Assembly (NCBI GenBank): GCA_034509735.1 | Contig: JACGWO010000006.1 | Span: 9,749,001-9,813,000 of the forward strand | From: Sesamum alatum | Lineage: Eukaryota > Streptophyta > Magnoliopsida > Lamiales > Pedaliaceae | Direction: 5' to 3' | DNA: 64,000 nucleotides | In this document: in pieces, positions 11,598-22,764 of the stretch | Numbering within the stretch: the stretch's first letter is position 1 | How the letters are laid out: every line of letters starts with the position of its first letter | Program-made: the position numbers and the translations under genes | The notes under the pieces: generated by a model | What the model was told of the DNA's origin: nothing | What the model saw: only the letters and a program-made list of their open reading frames with translations | Database searches by the model: none

Positions 11598-11601
11598 TAA
11601 G

Positions 11602-12880
11602 CAATCATCGTAGAACTGCAAACCAATAGCAATCTTTTCGCAAAATGAACAACACACGTGACATTTACAACATGCATATCAAGAAGAGAAGCGACCACTC
11701 TTCTTCCTAATACTGCACTGTTACAAACTATATCTTGCAACAACGTGACCTATAAACTACACTCAAATCTTAAAAAATATGATATAAGCAAACAACATAG
11801 TACTACAAAACCTATCACAAATTAAAATACAAAAATTATTTCAATTTATAGTTGAAAACACGGCATCATATTTATGAACAATGCCCGATTCAACATCAAT
11901 CCCTGCATTTACTTTGAAGTGTAAAATTTTCTTGTTAACAAATAAAGAAACCTCGCAGAAGCAGTGTGCGCAGGGCACAACTGCAGAAACAATTTTTGCT
12001 TAACAACATAAACTTATATACCATTGTTGAAGTTAAAAGGTAGATGAATTAGTCCAACCAATGGCAATATTAAACACCGTTCTCATTGTTTTTGCAGCAT
12101 TTCAGTTGTTACATGGATTGAAGTATATGGTTGGACGCCATAAATTTAAGGTCATTAACCAAAAGCACAACCTTCTGAACGACATCTCTCTCTGCGTCCT
12201 TCAACTTCAAGCTACGATTGACCCCTAATGTAACATGTTTCAGGGTGACCATACGACCAGTTTGGAGATTTGCACCAATATAAGGAAAACCATTATCAAG
12301 ATATCTGTCAACTCATCCAAATCATCCTCCTATCTTTCCATAGCCAACTGAGTCAATGTGATGGCGGTGCTGAAATAATAGCTTCCTTATGTCGGTGTAA
12401 ATATCCAAACTGGTTGCATGATCATACCGTTAGGGGCATGCCAACTAGTTGATAGGATGCTGGCTAGGTTGCACTGGTAATAATGCCCTTGTAAAAATGA
12501 TCTTATTTGTTTCATATAAATAGAATTTATGACATTCTTCATTTTAATGTTTTGTGTTTATTTATTTATGCAATAGAATGAACTCCGTAGGCCATACATG
12601 ACTATTGCTCATGGTAACACAGATGATGGTGATCATGAAATATGTGTCCAAAATTTTGGCCTGAAGCATTCCAAGCCAAGAATCAAAGATATGGGGATAC
12701 ATTAATCCCATGCGACATGCTCACACGACAAACACCCTTTATGGGGAACGTCTTGTTTCACAAAAGTTGGTGTAGAGACACTAATGTGTGTGAGTGCTTC
12801 ACTCGTTGCACGAATAAGCAAATAAACTATTGTAGAATGAAGAATGCCGTAAAAGTTTTCTTAATGTGAAACCAATAAGA
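11602..12880. other. Intergenic region, probably repeat-derived
   Basis: No intact gene. On the minus strand, roughly 12109-12300, one frame stays open for about 60 codons (phrases NGFPYIGANLQTGRMVTL and VVQKVVLLVNDLKFM, then TAA). I do not recognise the protein, but its regular composition suggests a decayed exon rather than chance. Plus-strand frames at 12270 and 12642 show nothing familiar. Confidence 0.3.
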
Positions 12881-12889
12881 CTGGTTTCT

Positions 12890-13860
12890 AGAAGGGTATT
12901 ATAACATGCTTGTTAGTTTGGGTAATCAGAAAGCCAATAAAATTAACTATTATGTAATCTATGTGTACGATCTTTTTCATTGTAATGTTGAATTATATGA
13001 ATAAAGTAAAATTCATTATGGCCTTCTTCATCGTGCTTTTCGCTTATTATACATGTTACGGACAAAGCCCATAGACCTTTCATAATCAATGAAGTTTGGT
13101 TGTGCAAGTGATAGCGGCTATGAACGACTTTCGAGGGTTGGTCTAAAATGTACCAAGTTGAGAACCTTCAAGATAGGGCATCGAAAGTTCAATAGAGACT
13201 TGCACTAGTAATGCATTCATTTGATGGGTGTCAAGTTTCATTAATGACAGATGAGCGATGTCTATGCATTTTTTAGTGGGTAGCTGATAAAGGGTTGTCT
13301 AGCCGATTCAACAAACTCGCAAGGAGTTGTCATATGGAAGTATGTGGGCATTATTGGTATGACTTGAACTCCGAGGCTGCAGTAGTACAGATTTAGTCCT
13401 AAGACTTGGGGAGCCACAGTCATCTCGTGTGTGGGGCGATTGTATCTAGGTCTTGGCAAACGTGGCTGTGTTTTAACATGGTCATCATAACCCCTATTCC
13501 AGTGCAATCGAAACATGTATGAAGACTAATGAGTTCCAAAACAGGATCCATCACCTATCATGAGATGATAGTGGTTTCCTATGTGCTCTGATGCTTGTTG
13601 TTCTCCAAAAAGACTGTGACCACAGCTGACAGATCAAATTGGAAAGTGAATTTCCTATTATCAAGAGAGAAACACAATTAGAGTTTTATACATAAATGTC
13701 TGGTCGAATGGGATGCTTAACACAATCTAAGGGTTAATCAGGAGTGATTTAATTAATCTAGCGCAAAACAGCTGCCAAATTAAGTTATGTAATGACACAA
13801 GCCCAAGTCTATTTGTGTAAAGGGTCAACCACCCTAACTATGGATGTCCACCAGCGTTTG
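12890..13860. repeat. Dispersed LTR-like repeat, left copy
   Basis: This stretch matches 16690-18060 in the same orientation with many substitutions and small indels. Shared landmarks include GACTTGCACTAGTAATGCATTC / GTTTGCACTAAGTGATGCATTC, AGGAGTTGTCATAT, GGAGCCACAGT, CCATCACC(C/T)ATCATGA and TGATTTAATTAATCTAG. Size and paired direct copies suggest LTRs, but I found no clean TG..CA ends. Confidence 0.6.
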
Positions 13861-15672
13861 AGTCTATGTTAGTAGATCTCAAACCCTAACTTCTAAACCT
13901 CTAAAAAATGTGATGCCTAACACAATCTAATTGTGTATATTGATGTCGAATTTCCACCTTAAAATCTATTGATCAAAAATAAGATGAAAATTTATTGTGT
14001 GAAAATACACAAGACCTAGGCAAACTAATTGAGACAAAAAAGAGAAGAGAGTGGCCAATTTTCTTGGCTTCTTAGAGTGCATATGGCCAGCCAATATCCA
14101 CCCTTTATACAGGGGTGGATTCTCTCATGGTGAAAGCTTAATTGTGTGGTGCAATTTGTATTAGAGTCCTACTTTAATTAAAAACTTCTTTATTTAGCTA
14201 GTAAGTATTTATTTTCTACCATAAATTAATTCTCCATCTTTTTTCTCATCAATTATATAACTACGAAGTAATTTTTTCTCCTACAAAAATTATCTCCAGA
14301 TTGGTCCATGGATTATATCAGTTAATTGTTCCATCTCATCAATTATATAAACCAATTTAATTCTTCCAATGAAATTTCAAATTACATCAATTAATCTTTG
14401 TCTCACAAAATTAGTTGAGGACTATTTAATTGCTCACATCAACTAATATTATTTTTTTCATTTGATCTTGTCTAATCAAATTGATATGTATCAATTTAAT
14501 TCAATTAAATATATCTACACAATTAATTTAATCTTATTAATTAATTGTTCTAAAAAATAATTAACTACTTCAATTAGTTTTGTACACCAAATTCAAACTT
14601 TGATTTAAGTTGTTCTTTGATATGAATTTATGTAATTAATTCAAGAATTAATTCAACCATTGAATTAATTGAGATATAGAAGATGGGTTTCTCCAAATAA
14701 GTGTATGACCTTTTAGGTTCACCCTAGTGATAGTCATGGGTTCACAACTACTGTGACTTGTCAAATTTAATTAATCCTATTAATTAAATTATTTTAAAAT
14801 TAACCACTTAATCCCATTAACCCATTAATCATGGATGGCGTCTAGCAATACGCCTTAAAGACCAGTCTCTATATGAAGGTGGTTAACCTTTAGAAACGAG
14901 TGTCATGTAAGCAAGGTCATTTGATCAATTATCTCCTGATTATGTCCAAGGCATGAAATTTTAGTCGAAACCTTGTTGACTTAAGAACCATGCATCACTC
15001 CCTTGATTTTCTTGATCAAGACGGACGTACTAAGAAATCCTATGCCTAGTTGTCATGCCTCCATAGCCTAGGACTTGTTAATCATGAAACAGTAAAATGC
15101 ATAGGAGATCTCCTACTCATGAGGGTAGGTTGATGAATCCTTGACATGTCACTCATTCACCCTCATATTACAAGGGATTGTACCAAAACTATTTGCTTTA
15201 TGATCACCTCAATGACCTGGAAATAAATCATAGTACAATATGAATTTTGTACCAAAACCTAATATAAGATCACAATGGTGCCTCACGCTATCACGTCATC
15301 GACGTTGTCACTCCAATATGAATTTTTCTACGGAGTAGTTCAATGAACTTGTTCTAAACAAGCACATTCACAGATACATAAGTGTCTCTATACCAACATC
15401 CATGAAACTAGGCATTTTCCTAAAGAGTGTGTATCATGTTAGCAAATCTCCATGAGATCAATGATATGCTCTCCATGATCCTTGACTTGAAGTGTTTAAG
15501 GCCAAGACCTTGAATGCATATTTCATGATCACCATCATATGCACATATATGAATGAAAAATGTCATATATTTTATTGATGTGAAATAGATAAGACTGTTT
15601 TACACGAGGTATTAAAGTGTGCTACTTAGCTAGTATCCGATAGCCTAGTTCATAGGACGGCCACTACCCTAA
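13861..15672. repeat. LTR-like non-coding DNA between the repeats
   Basis: AT-rich, without ORFs of note. The last part (about 14690-15672, including phrases such as CCTCATATTACAAGGGATTG and ending CTACCCTAACA) has the composition and layout of a plant LTR, but no partner copy is in the window. I can only call it probably retrotransposon-derived. Confidence 0.4.
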
Positions 15673-15679
15673 CATATTA

Positions 15680-16080
15680 GTGTCTGCCTGGGGCAAGGCT
15701 TCTGCTTTTGCGAGGCAGAGCTTCTGCCTGTGAGGAGTAGGGTTATTGCCTACATGGAACAAGGCTTCTGCTACGCGAAGCAAGGCTTATTAATGCATGT
15801 TTGCTCGGGGCAAGGCTTACTAGTGCCTGTTGGAGGATAGGGCTTTTTTGGTGCCCACACGAAGCAGGGATTTTTGTGCATGAGTGGAAGACAGGGTCTT
15901 TTTGTGCCTGCATTGAGCAGGGTTTTATTGTGCTTATATGGAACACATAACTTTTTTGGTGCTTGCATAGAGTAGGGCTTATTCTCCGGTGCATGTATGG
16001 AGCAGAGCTTATCTTGAGTGCATGTGTGGGTAGGGCTTAATATTCAGTGACTGCATGGAGCAGGCCTTATTCCTCGAGGT
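15680..16080. repeat. Degenerate ~28-bp minisatellite
   Basis: About a dozen diverged units built around 'GGAGCAGGGCTT..TTGTGCxTGCAT' follow each other at roughly 27-36 bp intervals. Typical units begin at GAAGCAGGG (15856), GAAGACAGGG (15887) and GAGCAGGG (15915). It lies just downstream of the Gypsy gag remnant on the minus strand. Minus-strand open frames here (15743-15994) are translations of the repeat. Confidence 0.7.
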
Positions 16081-16084
16081 CTTG

Positions 16085-16490
16085 TTCTTGTTACTTAATT
16101 TTTTTGTGGAGGCCTTCCTTCTTGTACTTTTGAGCCTCCTCCATGTTAACGTACTTCTCCACTCGAGTTCACAGGTCGTCAAAATAGGGAGCGGCTTCTT
16201 GGCTTGGGACTTGAAGAGACACTTGCTAATGCCTCAGAGGTAATAGTATAAGGGACCTCCGAGGCCCCTGAGTTAAAGCTCTTGGCGTACTCTCTTAGCG
16301 ATTCACCTTCCTTCTATTGTACTATGAAAGGGCTCATGGTTGTCTTCCTGCTTCATCTACTGCTAGAAAATTGGTACAAGAAGAGAGAGCAAAATTCTCC
16401 AAATGATCGAATTGATCCTATATGCAGTTGTTGAACCACTATCAAGCTGACCGTGTGAAGGTGGTTACGATCACGCGAAACTTGACTACA
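16085..16490 (-). pseudogene. Decayed Ty3/Gypsy gag fragment
   Basis: Read on the minus strand, short pieces fit the retrotransposon gag family: IGSIRSFGEF, then LFLYQFSSS, KEGESLREYAKSFN and, after a frame change, MEEAQKYKKEGLHK-like wording near the 3' side. Stops and shifts interrupt it, so it is a relic. The right repeat copy (from 16690) would be on its 5' side, as a 5' LTR should be, but no primer binding site was found there. Confidence 0.7.
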
Positions 16491-16689
16491 TCAATATAAT
16501 GGATACCTCCCTATTTTTCCAAGGGGACTCCTCAGACACGCCTTTGCATGTCTAGGAGTTTCTTCTAGTGCCTTTCCACATGCTCCCGCCAATCGCCTAG
16601 GACTCCCTCATGTAGGGCGGGTGCTCTGGCCTTTGTTCAAGGTGGACGTCATGTGCTAAGGTTCCTTACACGTTCATGGTGGGTTAACA

Positions 16690-18060
16690 GTAACATTTGT
16701 TAGTGTAGGTGACCAGAAGGCCTTTAGCTATTTGTAATCTATTGTAAAACGAGCTTATCGATGTAATATTAAATATTATGGATATAATTTATTCTCTGGC
16801 CATCTTTCTCGTGCGATGTTTATATATTACTGTTGTACTTCATGGATAAGTCCACCAATCAAATAAATCAATAAGTTGGATCGCACATTTAATGGTGACT
16901 ACAGAACCAGCTTTCGAGGATTGGCTGAAACTTTCCAAGTTGAAAACCCTCAAGAATGGCCATTGAGGAGTTTTATAGAGGTTTGCACTAAGTGATGCAT
17001 TCATATGATGAGTATCATGTTTCATAGATGACAGACGCATGATGTATGTGAATTTTAGTGGGTGCTTGACAAGTGTGTTGTCAAATTCACTAAATTGACT
17101 TGTAGGAGTTGTCATATAGAAGCCCGTGTGGCATAATCGGTACTACTAGAGCTCCTGAGCTGCGATAGTACGAAAATTAGTCCTCCGACCTAGGAGCCAC
17201 AGTAGCTTTGTTCATTGGGCGATTATATCTTGGTCTTGACTGATGTGACTGCGGCATCATGTGGTGCCGCCGAAAGACTTGCACCAGTGCAGTTAGAACA
17301 TGCCCCCTCAAGGGGATCCCCGTGACTAGCTTGTTGTAGTCTTCAATATTCTGCTTTTAATACAAAACGCATTTATTGCAAGACGTGTGATCAATTTACT
17401 AAATCCGCTGCATTCTATTTTCGGTTGTTGAAAATTATTGTTGTTCTTGTCGGCGGCTTGTGCGAGGCGTCGGTGGGAATTCGATTAGTGTTGTTGTTGG
17501 TTGGCAGAAGTAGTTGTTTGCTGTGGACTACTTGCCACACGGTGCCCCATCCCCGCATTGCGGAAGGCGCCCCGTGAGAGGATGAAATCCATCACCCATC
17601 ATGAAATGATGATAATCTCCTATGTCCTCTAAGTTGTGTCGATCTCTAGAAGCCTATGGCCAGAGTTGTCAATCAAATTGGAAATTAGTTTTCTATGTTG
17701 ATTAATGAGAAACACAATTTAAGGTAGATACATAGTTATCGAAGTTAAGTATAGGAACTGGTTTAGAACTCCATGCCCTAGATTTTGATCAGGGATAGCT
17801 TGATGGAAGAACGGTATATGTATGGTACATGCAATTTGATGTTCGCACCAATTTCATATATTCTCTAGTGACATGGACCATTGCTAAACGGTCACCCATG
17901 CTAACGGGTACTCTTGGATTTATGGGTTAATCATAGAGGTATTAATCAAATATGATTTAATTAATCTAGTGCAAATTAGTTGTCAAATTAAATAGAGATA
18001 AAAGCCCAAGACAGGCTGAAGGTGGACCTATAAGGGTCACACACAACACATTAAGGGTAT
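16690..18060. repeat. Dispersed LTR-like repeat, right copy
   Basis: Direct, diverged copy of 12890-13860. It has an insertion around 17300-17570 that the left copy lacks, and its similarity stops near 18010-18060. With the Gypsy gag between the copies this could be an internally deleted Gypsy element in minus orientation. Confidence 0.55.
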
Positions 18061-18229
18061 TGAGAAATTTATTAGAATTAGTAAGGAGAAATGAAGTCAG
18101 GAAAGGTGTTCAACTTGAAACAATTTCGTAATATATAGGTAAACTTAAACAAAGCGAATATACTAAATTTAAATAACAATATAACATAAATATATTCTAT
18201 TCTACATTAGTCTTTTTCCTTTTTCTCTT

Positions 18230-19810
18230 AATCTATTTTGCCCCGTATTTTCTTTTCAAGTTGTTGGGGATTTCTTCGTCAACACTCTAGATTTGTATCT
18301 CAAGTTGTTGTTGTTTGTCCTTCTTGCGCAATTCTCTTTCTTTCTTCAGTTGGGATCTCCTCATCTTTGTCATCAATATGAATTGATGTGTTGCCAGAAT
18401 TTCTGTGGTTGGTAATAATTCTATATTGCTTTAGCTAATGTCTCCTTTTTGTCTTGTTTTTTTTATGGATGTTTCGTGTCAATTACCTCTACTACGATGT
18501 TCAGCTTGATATTGATCACTTTTGTCTTTGTTTACTACAATGATGAATCAAAATTTTGTAGAAGTTTGTAGGCTTAGTGCTCTATAATATTTTGACTGAT
18601 GTTTTCTCTAAAATAATTAATATATTACATTAGAGGCTAATTTGTTTATTTTAAAAATAATTAATATAAAATAGCTCCTCAAAGTTTTTCATCTTTATGA
18701 TAATAGTTTTAATAATAAGAAGCGATGTAGTAAAAATTTACTTGTTCAATCGATTAGACCATCTCCTTTAGTTGTTGCTTCTTCAAGCATTGTAATCGGT
18801 ATAGTTTTAGCTCCTTAGACGATATTTAACAATAATCTATATCTACAAATAATTAAACATTATGTAATGTTAAGATATATGAATACATAGTTGAATTTTA
18901 TATTTGCTGAAAATTATTATTTTATTCGTACCTTGGGTCGTTTGTATGTCATCTTCATTGCATTTTTTTATAGCTGACTCCGTTTTCACTTTCTAAAACT
19001 GATGTAGCACATGTTTTGCATGAAACCATACCATATTGAAGCTTTATTTTCAACCTTTTCAACAATTAAACAATAATTCATCCTGCCAAGAAGACGTCGT
19101 CAATGTTCTATTTGATTTGAAGAAAAGAACAATATAAATTAATAATATATAAACTATTTATTTATGAAATTACATGACTTAGAGAATTTTGGTTGTATAT
19201 AATTTGTTCAACTATCAATTCATTTACATTTATTATTCTTTGTATCTTTGATCTCATGCGCATTTCCACAGGGTCATTAGTTGTGTTCAACCTATATAAA
19301 ATAAAAAATATTTTTATTTTGTTCTCTTTCTAGAATTTTGTTATTAAATTTAAGGCTATTTTTATATTATTTTCATATAATTGTCTTATGTGTTGGATTT
19401 TCATAGGGTCATTGTTTGTATTCAACCTACATAACATAAGGAATGTTTTTATTTTGTTCTCTTTTTGAAATTTTGTTATTAGACTTAAGGTTTTTTTTAT
19501 TATTTCCATATCATTGTAATATTTTTTGGATTTCTTCATAAAAAAAATCTATTTATAGAACTCATGCAGTTGAAGTTCGCAGTTGCAATTCACCTGAACA
19601 AAAGGGGAGAAATAATAATATCATAAAATAATTATTTGTTCTTGTTTTGTGTTAACTATTCAATGCTATTTTGAATAACTTTTATCCAAGTATTTTTTTG
19701 TTGTGATATTGGCAATGACAATAATTAGATTGTTATGGGCTAGTTGATGCAAATTGAATCCTTTATTCATTGCAATATCTTCCCAAAGGTGGATAACCAT
19801 TAATGGTCGA
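18230..19810 (-). pseudogene. RPA70-like single-strand-binding protein pseudogene
   Basis: Fragments on the minus strand follow replication protein A large-subunit order. Near 19690-19790 there is an OB-fold-like piece (MVIHLWEDIAMNKGFNLHQL then IIVIANITT, with the family's LWxxxA). Near 18950-19040 there is a zinc-ribbon-like SCKTCATSVLESENG, then a frame shift and KKCNEDDIQTTQ followed by GTACGA, a possible donor. Near 18240-18410 there is a charged tail (NTSIHIDDKDEEIPTE). Stops and frameshifts interrupt all of these. Plant Helitrons often carry RPA70-like genes, which fits the Helitron fragment upstream. A decayed host RPA1 copy is the alternative. Confidence 0.6.
19245..19520. repeat. 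~130-bp tandem duplication
   Basis: Two successive diverged copies of a segment containing 'CAGGGTCATTAGTTGTGTTCAACC' / 'TAGGGTCATTGTTTGTATTC', 'TTTTATTTTGTTCTCTTT' and 'AAATTTTGTTATTA', offset by about 135 bases. It lies inside the RPA70-like remnant and disrupts it. Confidence 0.7.
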
Positions 19811-19864
19811 TATCTATAATTGTGATAAGGCTATATGAGTGGGGTAACACTCTAAAGAGATGGT

Positions 19865-20640
19865 GCATGTTATTAAATATGAAAACTTGAATCATATAAA
19901 TTCATTACAATGTATAAGGAGTAAAAAGTAGTTGTTTGTCTGTTAATATATGTAATAAATAATTTTTATCTCTTTGACTTCCATATTAATGAAAATGTAT
20001 CAAATATGTTTTTATTTATGTTTAGTTAAGATTCGTGTACAAAACTTAATTATAAATTAGTACTATGCATGTATATATACTTCGCATGTTATATTAATTA
20101 TGATAACTTGAATCCCTTAGATTCAATTACAATATGTATAAGGATTAAAAATTAGATGTTTTGGTATTAATACATATAATAATTCATTTTTACTCTTTGA
20201 CTTTCATATAAACTTAAATATATCTAAAAACGTTTTTATCCATTTTTACAGTTCATGTACAAAATTAATTGTTATTTAGTTCTATGCATGAGCATACACT
20301 TTGCATGTTATATTAATTATTCTTTAGATTCATTACAATGTATTAGGATTAAAAAATTAGATGTTTTTGTATTAATATGTAATAAATATTTTGTATCTCT
20401 TTGATTTCCATATAAAAGAAAATGTATCTAAATATCTTTTTATTCACATTTAAATAAAATTCATGCACAAAAACTAATTCTGAATTAGTACTATGCTTGA
20501 GGATATACTTTGCTTGTTCTACTAAATATGATTATAAATTCATTACAATGTATAAGGAGTAAAAAGTAGATGTTTCTGTATTAATATATGTAATAAACAA
20601 TTTATCTCTCTTCGACTTCTATAAATAAAATGTACCTGAA
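19865..20640. repeat. Tandem array, ~210-bp unit, about 3.5 copies
   Basis: The landmark TTCATTACAATGTATAAGGA (with variants) recurs at about 19901, 20121, 20329 and 20539. Each is followed at the same spacing by GTAATAAATAATTTTTATC-type text, then CTCTTTGACTTCCATAT, then ATTAGTACTATGCATGA-type text. It separates the RPA-like remnant from the Helitron_like_N fragment. Confidence 0.8.
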
Positions 20641-20877
20641 TAGCCTTGTAACTGAGGCCGGGAAAGTGTCAAATGTTTGAATCAGTAGGGGGGAGGGGGG
20701 GTGCTCTTAAGAGCTTAGTTAGCTAGTCATGACTCTTTGTTTTTGCATCATCTAATGTTGTTTTTTGTTGAAATCATGTGACAAAAGTAATAATTTTATT
20801 TATTCCTTGATATACACAGCAAGTGAATAAAGTTCACCAAATCCAGAATTTAATGAAGAAACATAACCGACCCTAAG
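20641..20877. other. Spacer with G-rich run and small palindrome
   Basis: Contains a G-rich run at about 20687-20701 and the perfect palindrome GCTCTTAAGAGC (20702-20713). No gene. It might be related to an element end, but no standard Helitron terminus could be shown. Confidence 0.3.
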
Positions 20878-21235
20878 CATAAACAATTATAATAAAGCAA
20901 AACAAAAATGAAGGGGTGGTTTCATGTACTCCAGCAAACAATGCATATAGTAAACCATTCCCTGAGCTCGAAAAGTATAAACCCCTTGCCTTGCAGATGC
21001 AAGTTCTGTATCTAATTTCACACCTAATGAAGTGAAAGAGAATATAAAATTGAATAGTCATACATTTTTCATGGATGCAACAAGCTCTTTGATTTAGAAG
21101 TGAAGAACTCATACAATTCATCTGGATCTTCAACATGCACAACTTGATTTTTCTATTATTGCAACAAAAAGTAGGAGGTCCATACTCGAACCTTATAGCA
21201 TCATAATAAAAGCAATTCGACATTTTTTGCAACTC
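20878..21235 (-). pseudogene. Helitron_like_N fragment of a Helitron Rep/helicase
   Basis: Three consecutive frames on the minus strand spell the start of the Helitron helicase-like N-terminal region: CFYYDAIRFEYGPPTFCC (a Cys-rich zinc-like motif), then VEDPDELYEFF, then FTSLGVKLDTELASARQG followed by VYTFRAQGMVYY, a hallmark stretch of this family. Two frameshifts and a stop separate them. The sequence closes with a TAA near 20885. The HUH nuclease and helicase domains that should follow are absent, so this is a small relic. Confidence 0.85.
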
Positions 21236-21351
21236 ATGTGCATCAGAGCATACAACCTTATAAATTATTGATCCTAAAAGAAAAATTGAAAAAACATTGA
21301 ATTATCACAGGAAAACGAAGGCTTATCAATATTAGTTAATAGAAAACTTTC

Positions 21352-22764
21352 CAAAGATTTTACCTATTGAGGGAGATGACATTAAATCATGCAGCGTGCT
21401 TGTTTGGATAACAGCACTAGGATTTGTGGCCCTCGTACGGATTGAAGGAGATTGCCTGGGCCAGAAATTCCTATCTACACCGCTTCATGCAAAACGTCTC
21501 TAGGGCCTTGGAAATGGGCACGCCAGACGTGTTGAAGTGAACAGTAGGATCACGCTTAGAATGATGAAAAGCCTTGCATGAATTTTGAATTTATAGATAT
21601 AACATACAAAATTTAAAATGCTAATTCTAAGAAGAATAGAAAAGTGAAAGATAAGGAAATGTCAACTGGCCGATGCCATCTGAGGAGAAGTATTAGCCAA
21701 CCCAAGAGAGCTGAAGTTAACCGTTCACCCAATGCAAGCATACCAGCAAGCACACTCGTCATAATTGAAGCAACAACTGCACAAGCAGACACGTCAGTGG
21801 CTCTGCCATGCTCCAGACCATGGGTCTATTTGGGAAGCAGAAGCAACTGTTACCTCCGAATTCATCCTCCACAAATTATTAAGACAATCCTAACGTTGAA
21901 CTAAATAATAGCATCCTATTACTAAATCAATCCATAAGAATGTCGAAATTTAAAAACTCTCAGTTATATTGTATTATGACCACATCTAAATGTACAAATA
22001 ATTTAAACAATCAAAATGCAAAAATATGTAAACTATTGGTGCATGCCGAGGCATCCAAATCAAACAACATTTATATTACCTGGTAAACAAAACCAGAAGC
22101 ACTGCAGGATATGCTGATTGGATGCAAATGGGAAGCAATAATTTGGAAAATCCCTGCTCCAATAATACAAATCCCATCTTTCATATTACAAATGCTATCC
22201 TGAAATTATTTTTGAAGTGTTCTTTTTCTAATGAGAAGGTCTAATTGAAAGAAATTATGGATCCTGCACAAGATGAAAATAATCGAGGAATAACATATAT
22301 ACTTCAAATTTCGAAACAAAACAGTACCTAAATAAAATGCCAGATTCCAAACCATAAATGATTTTCTCAACCACTTCATACTGCATCTACAAGATCAAAG
22401 TGTAAAATTGACATCAAATTGATGCAGCTTAGTTCATAAAGCAAGTTCAGCACTTTGATAGCATGGGATCTTCAATTAGGAATTTTCAATATACCAACTC
22501 TTGTTCTCTTCTTTGGCGTATATACACATGAAGCCATCCATTAAGAAATAACTATAATGAGCAAACATTCAAAGGCTAAGATCATTAGAAATGAGTAGCA
22601 AACGAAATTCATTTGTTAATTTCTTTTCCTTCTTAATCTATGATTAAATGCTAAATAAAAGGTAGGATACCTACAAATTACAAGAAAGTAACTATAAATG
22701 CCAGCCATGGTATGAAAAACTGAGATTAATGATGCCTTTTGTTCTTCGCCTCCAGCACCAACAC
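21352..22764 (-). pseudogene. NIPA9-like magnesium transporter, 3' exons only, broken
   Basis: Five pieces on the minus strand follow the order of the plant transporter NIPA9 (NIPA/DUF803 membrane family). 22682-22764: VGAGGEEQKASLISVF, then a frameshift to PWLAFIVTFL. 22328-22386: QYEVVEKIIYGLESGILF with AG and GT splice sites. 22080-22199: KMGFVLLEQGFSKLLLPICI with a TGA before KMGF, then a frameshift to PISISCSASGFVYQ. About 21661-21825: THGLEHGRATDVSACAVVAS and MLALGERL. About 21352-21553: LLFTSTRLACPFPRP, TAG, TGA, then RATNPSAVIQTSTLHDLM. Introns are retained, so it arose by DNA duplication, not retroposition. The N-terminal exons were not found. It lies immediately 5' of the Helitron fragment on the same strand. 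Confidence 0.85.

Noticed and set aside
15743..15994. 83-codon minus-strand ORF
   Set aside because: It translates the 28-bp minisatellite and is not a conserved protein.
20687..20720. G-run plus palindrome as a possible Helitron 3' hairpin and terminus
   Set aside because: No CTRR with an adjacent A/T target and GC-rich hairpin at the right spacing could be shown, and the RPA-like remnant would lie outside it.
21826..21830. In-frame TAG before the NIPA9-like THGLEHGRA exon taken first as a nonsense mutation
   Set aside because: It coincides with the AG splice acceptor, and the preceding exon ends in YQ as expected, so it is intronic.
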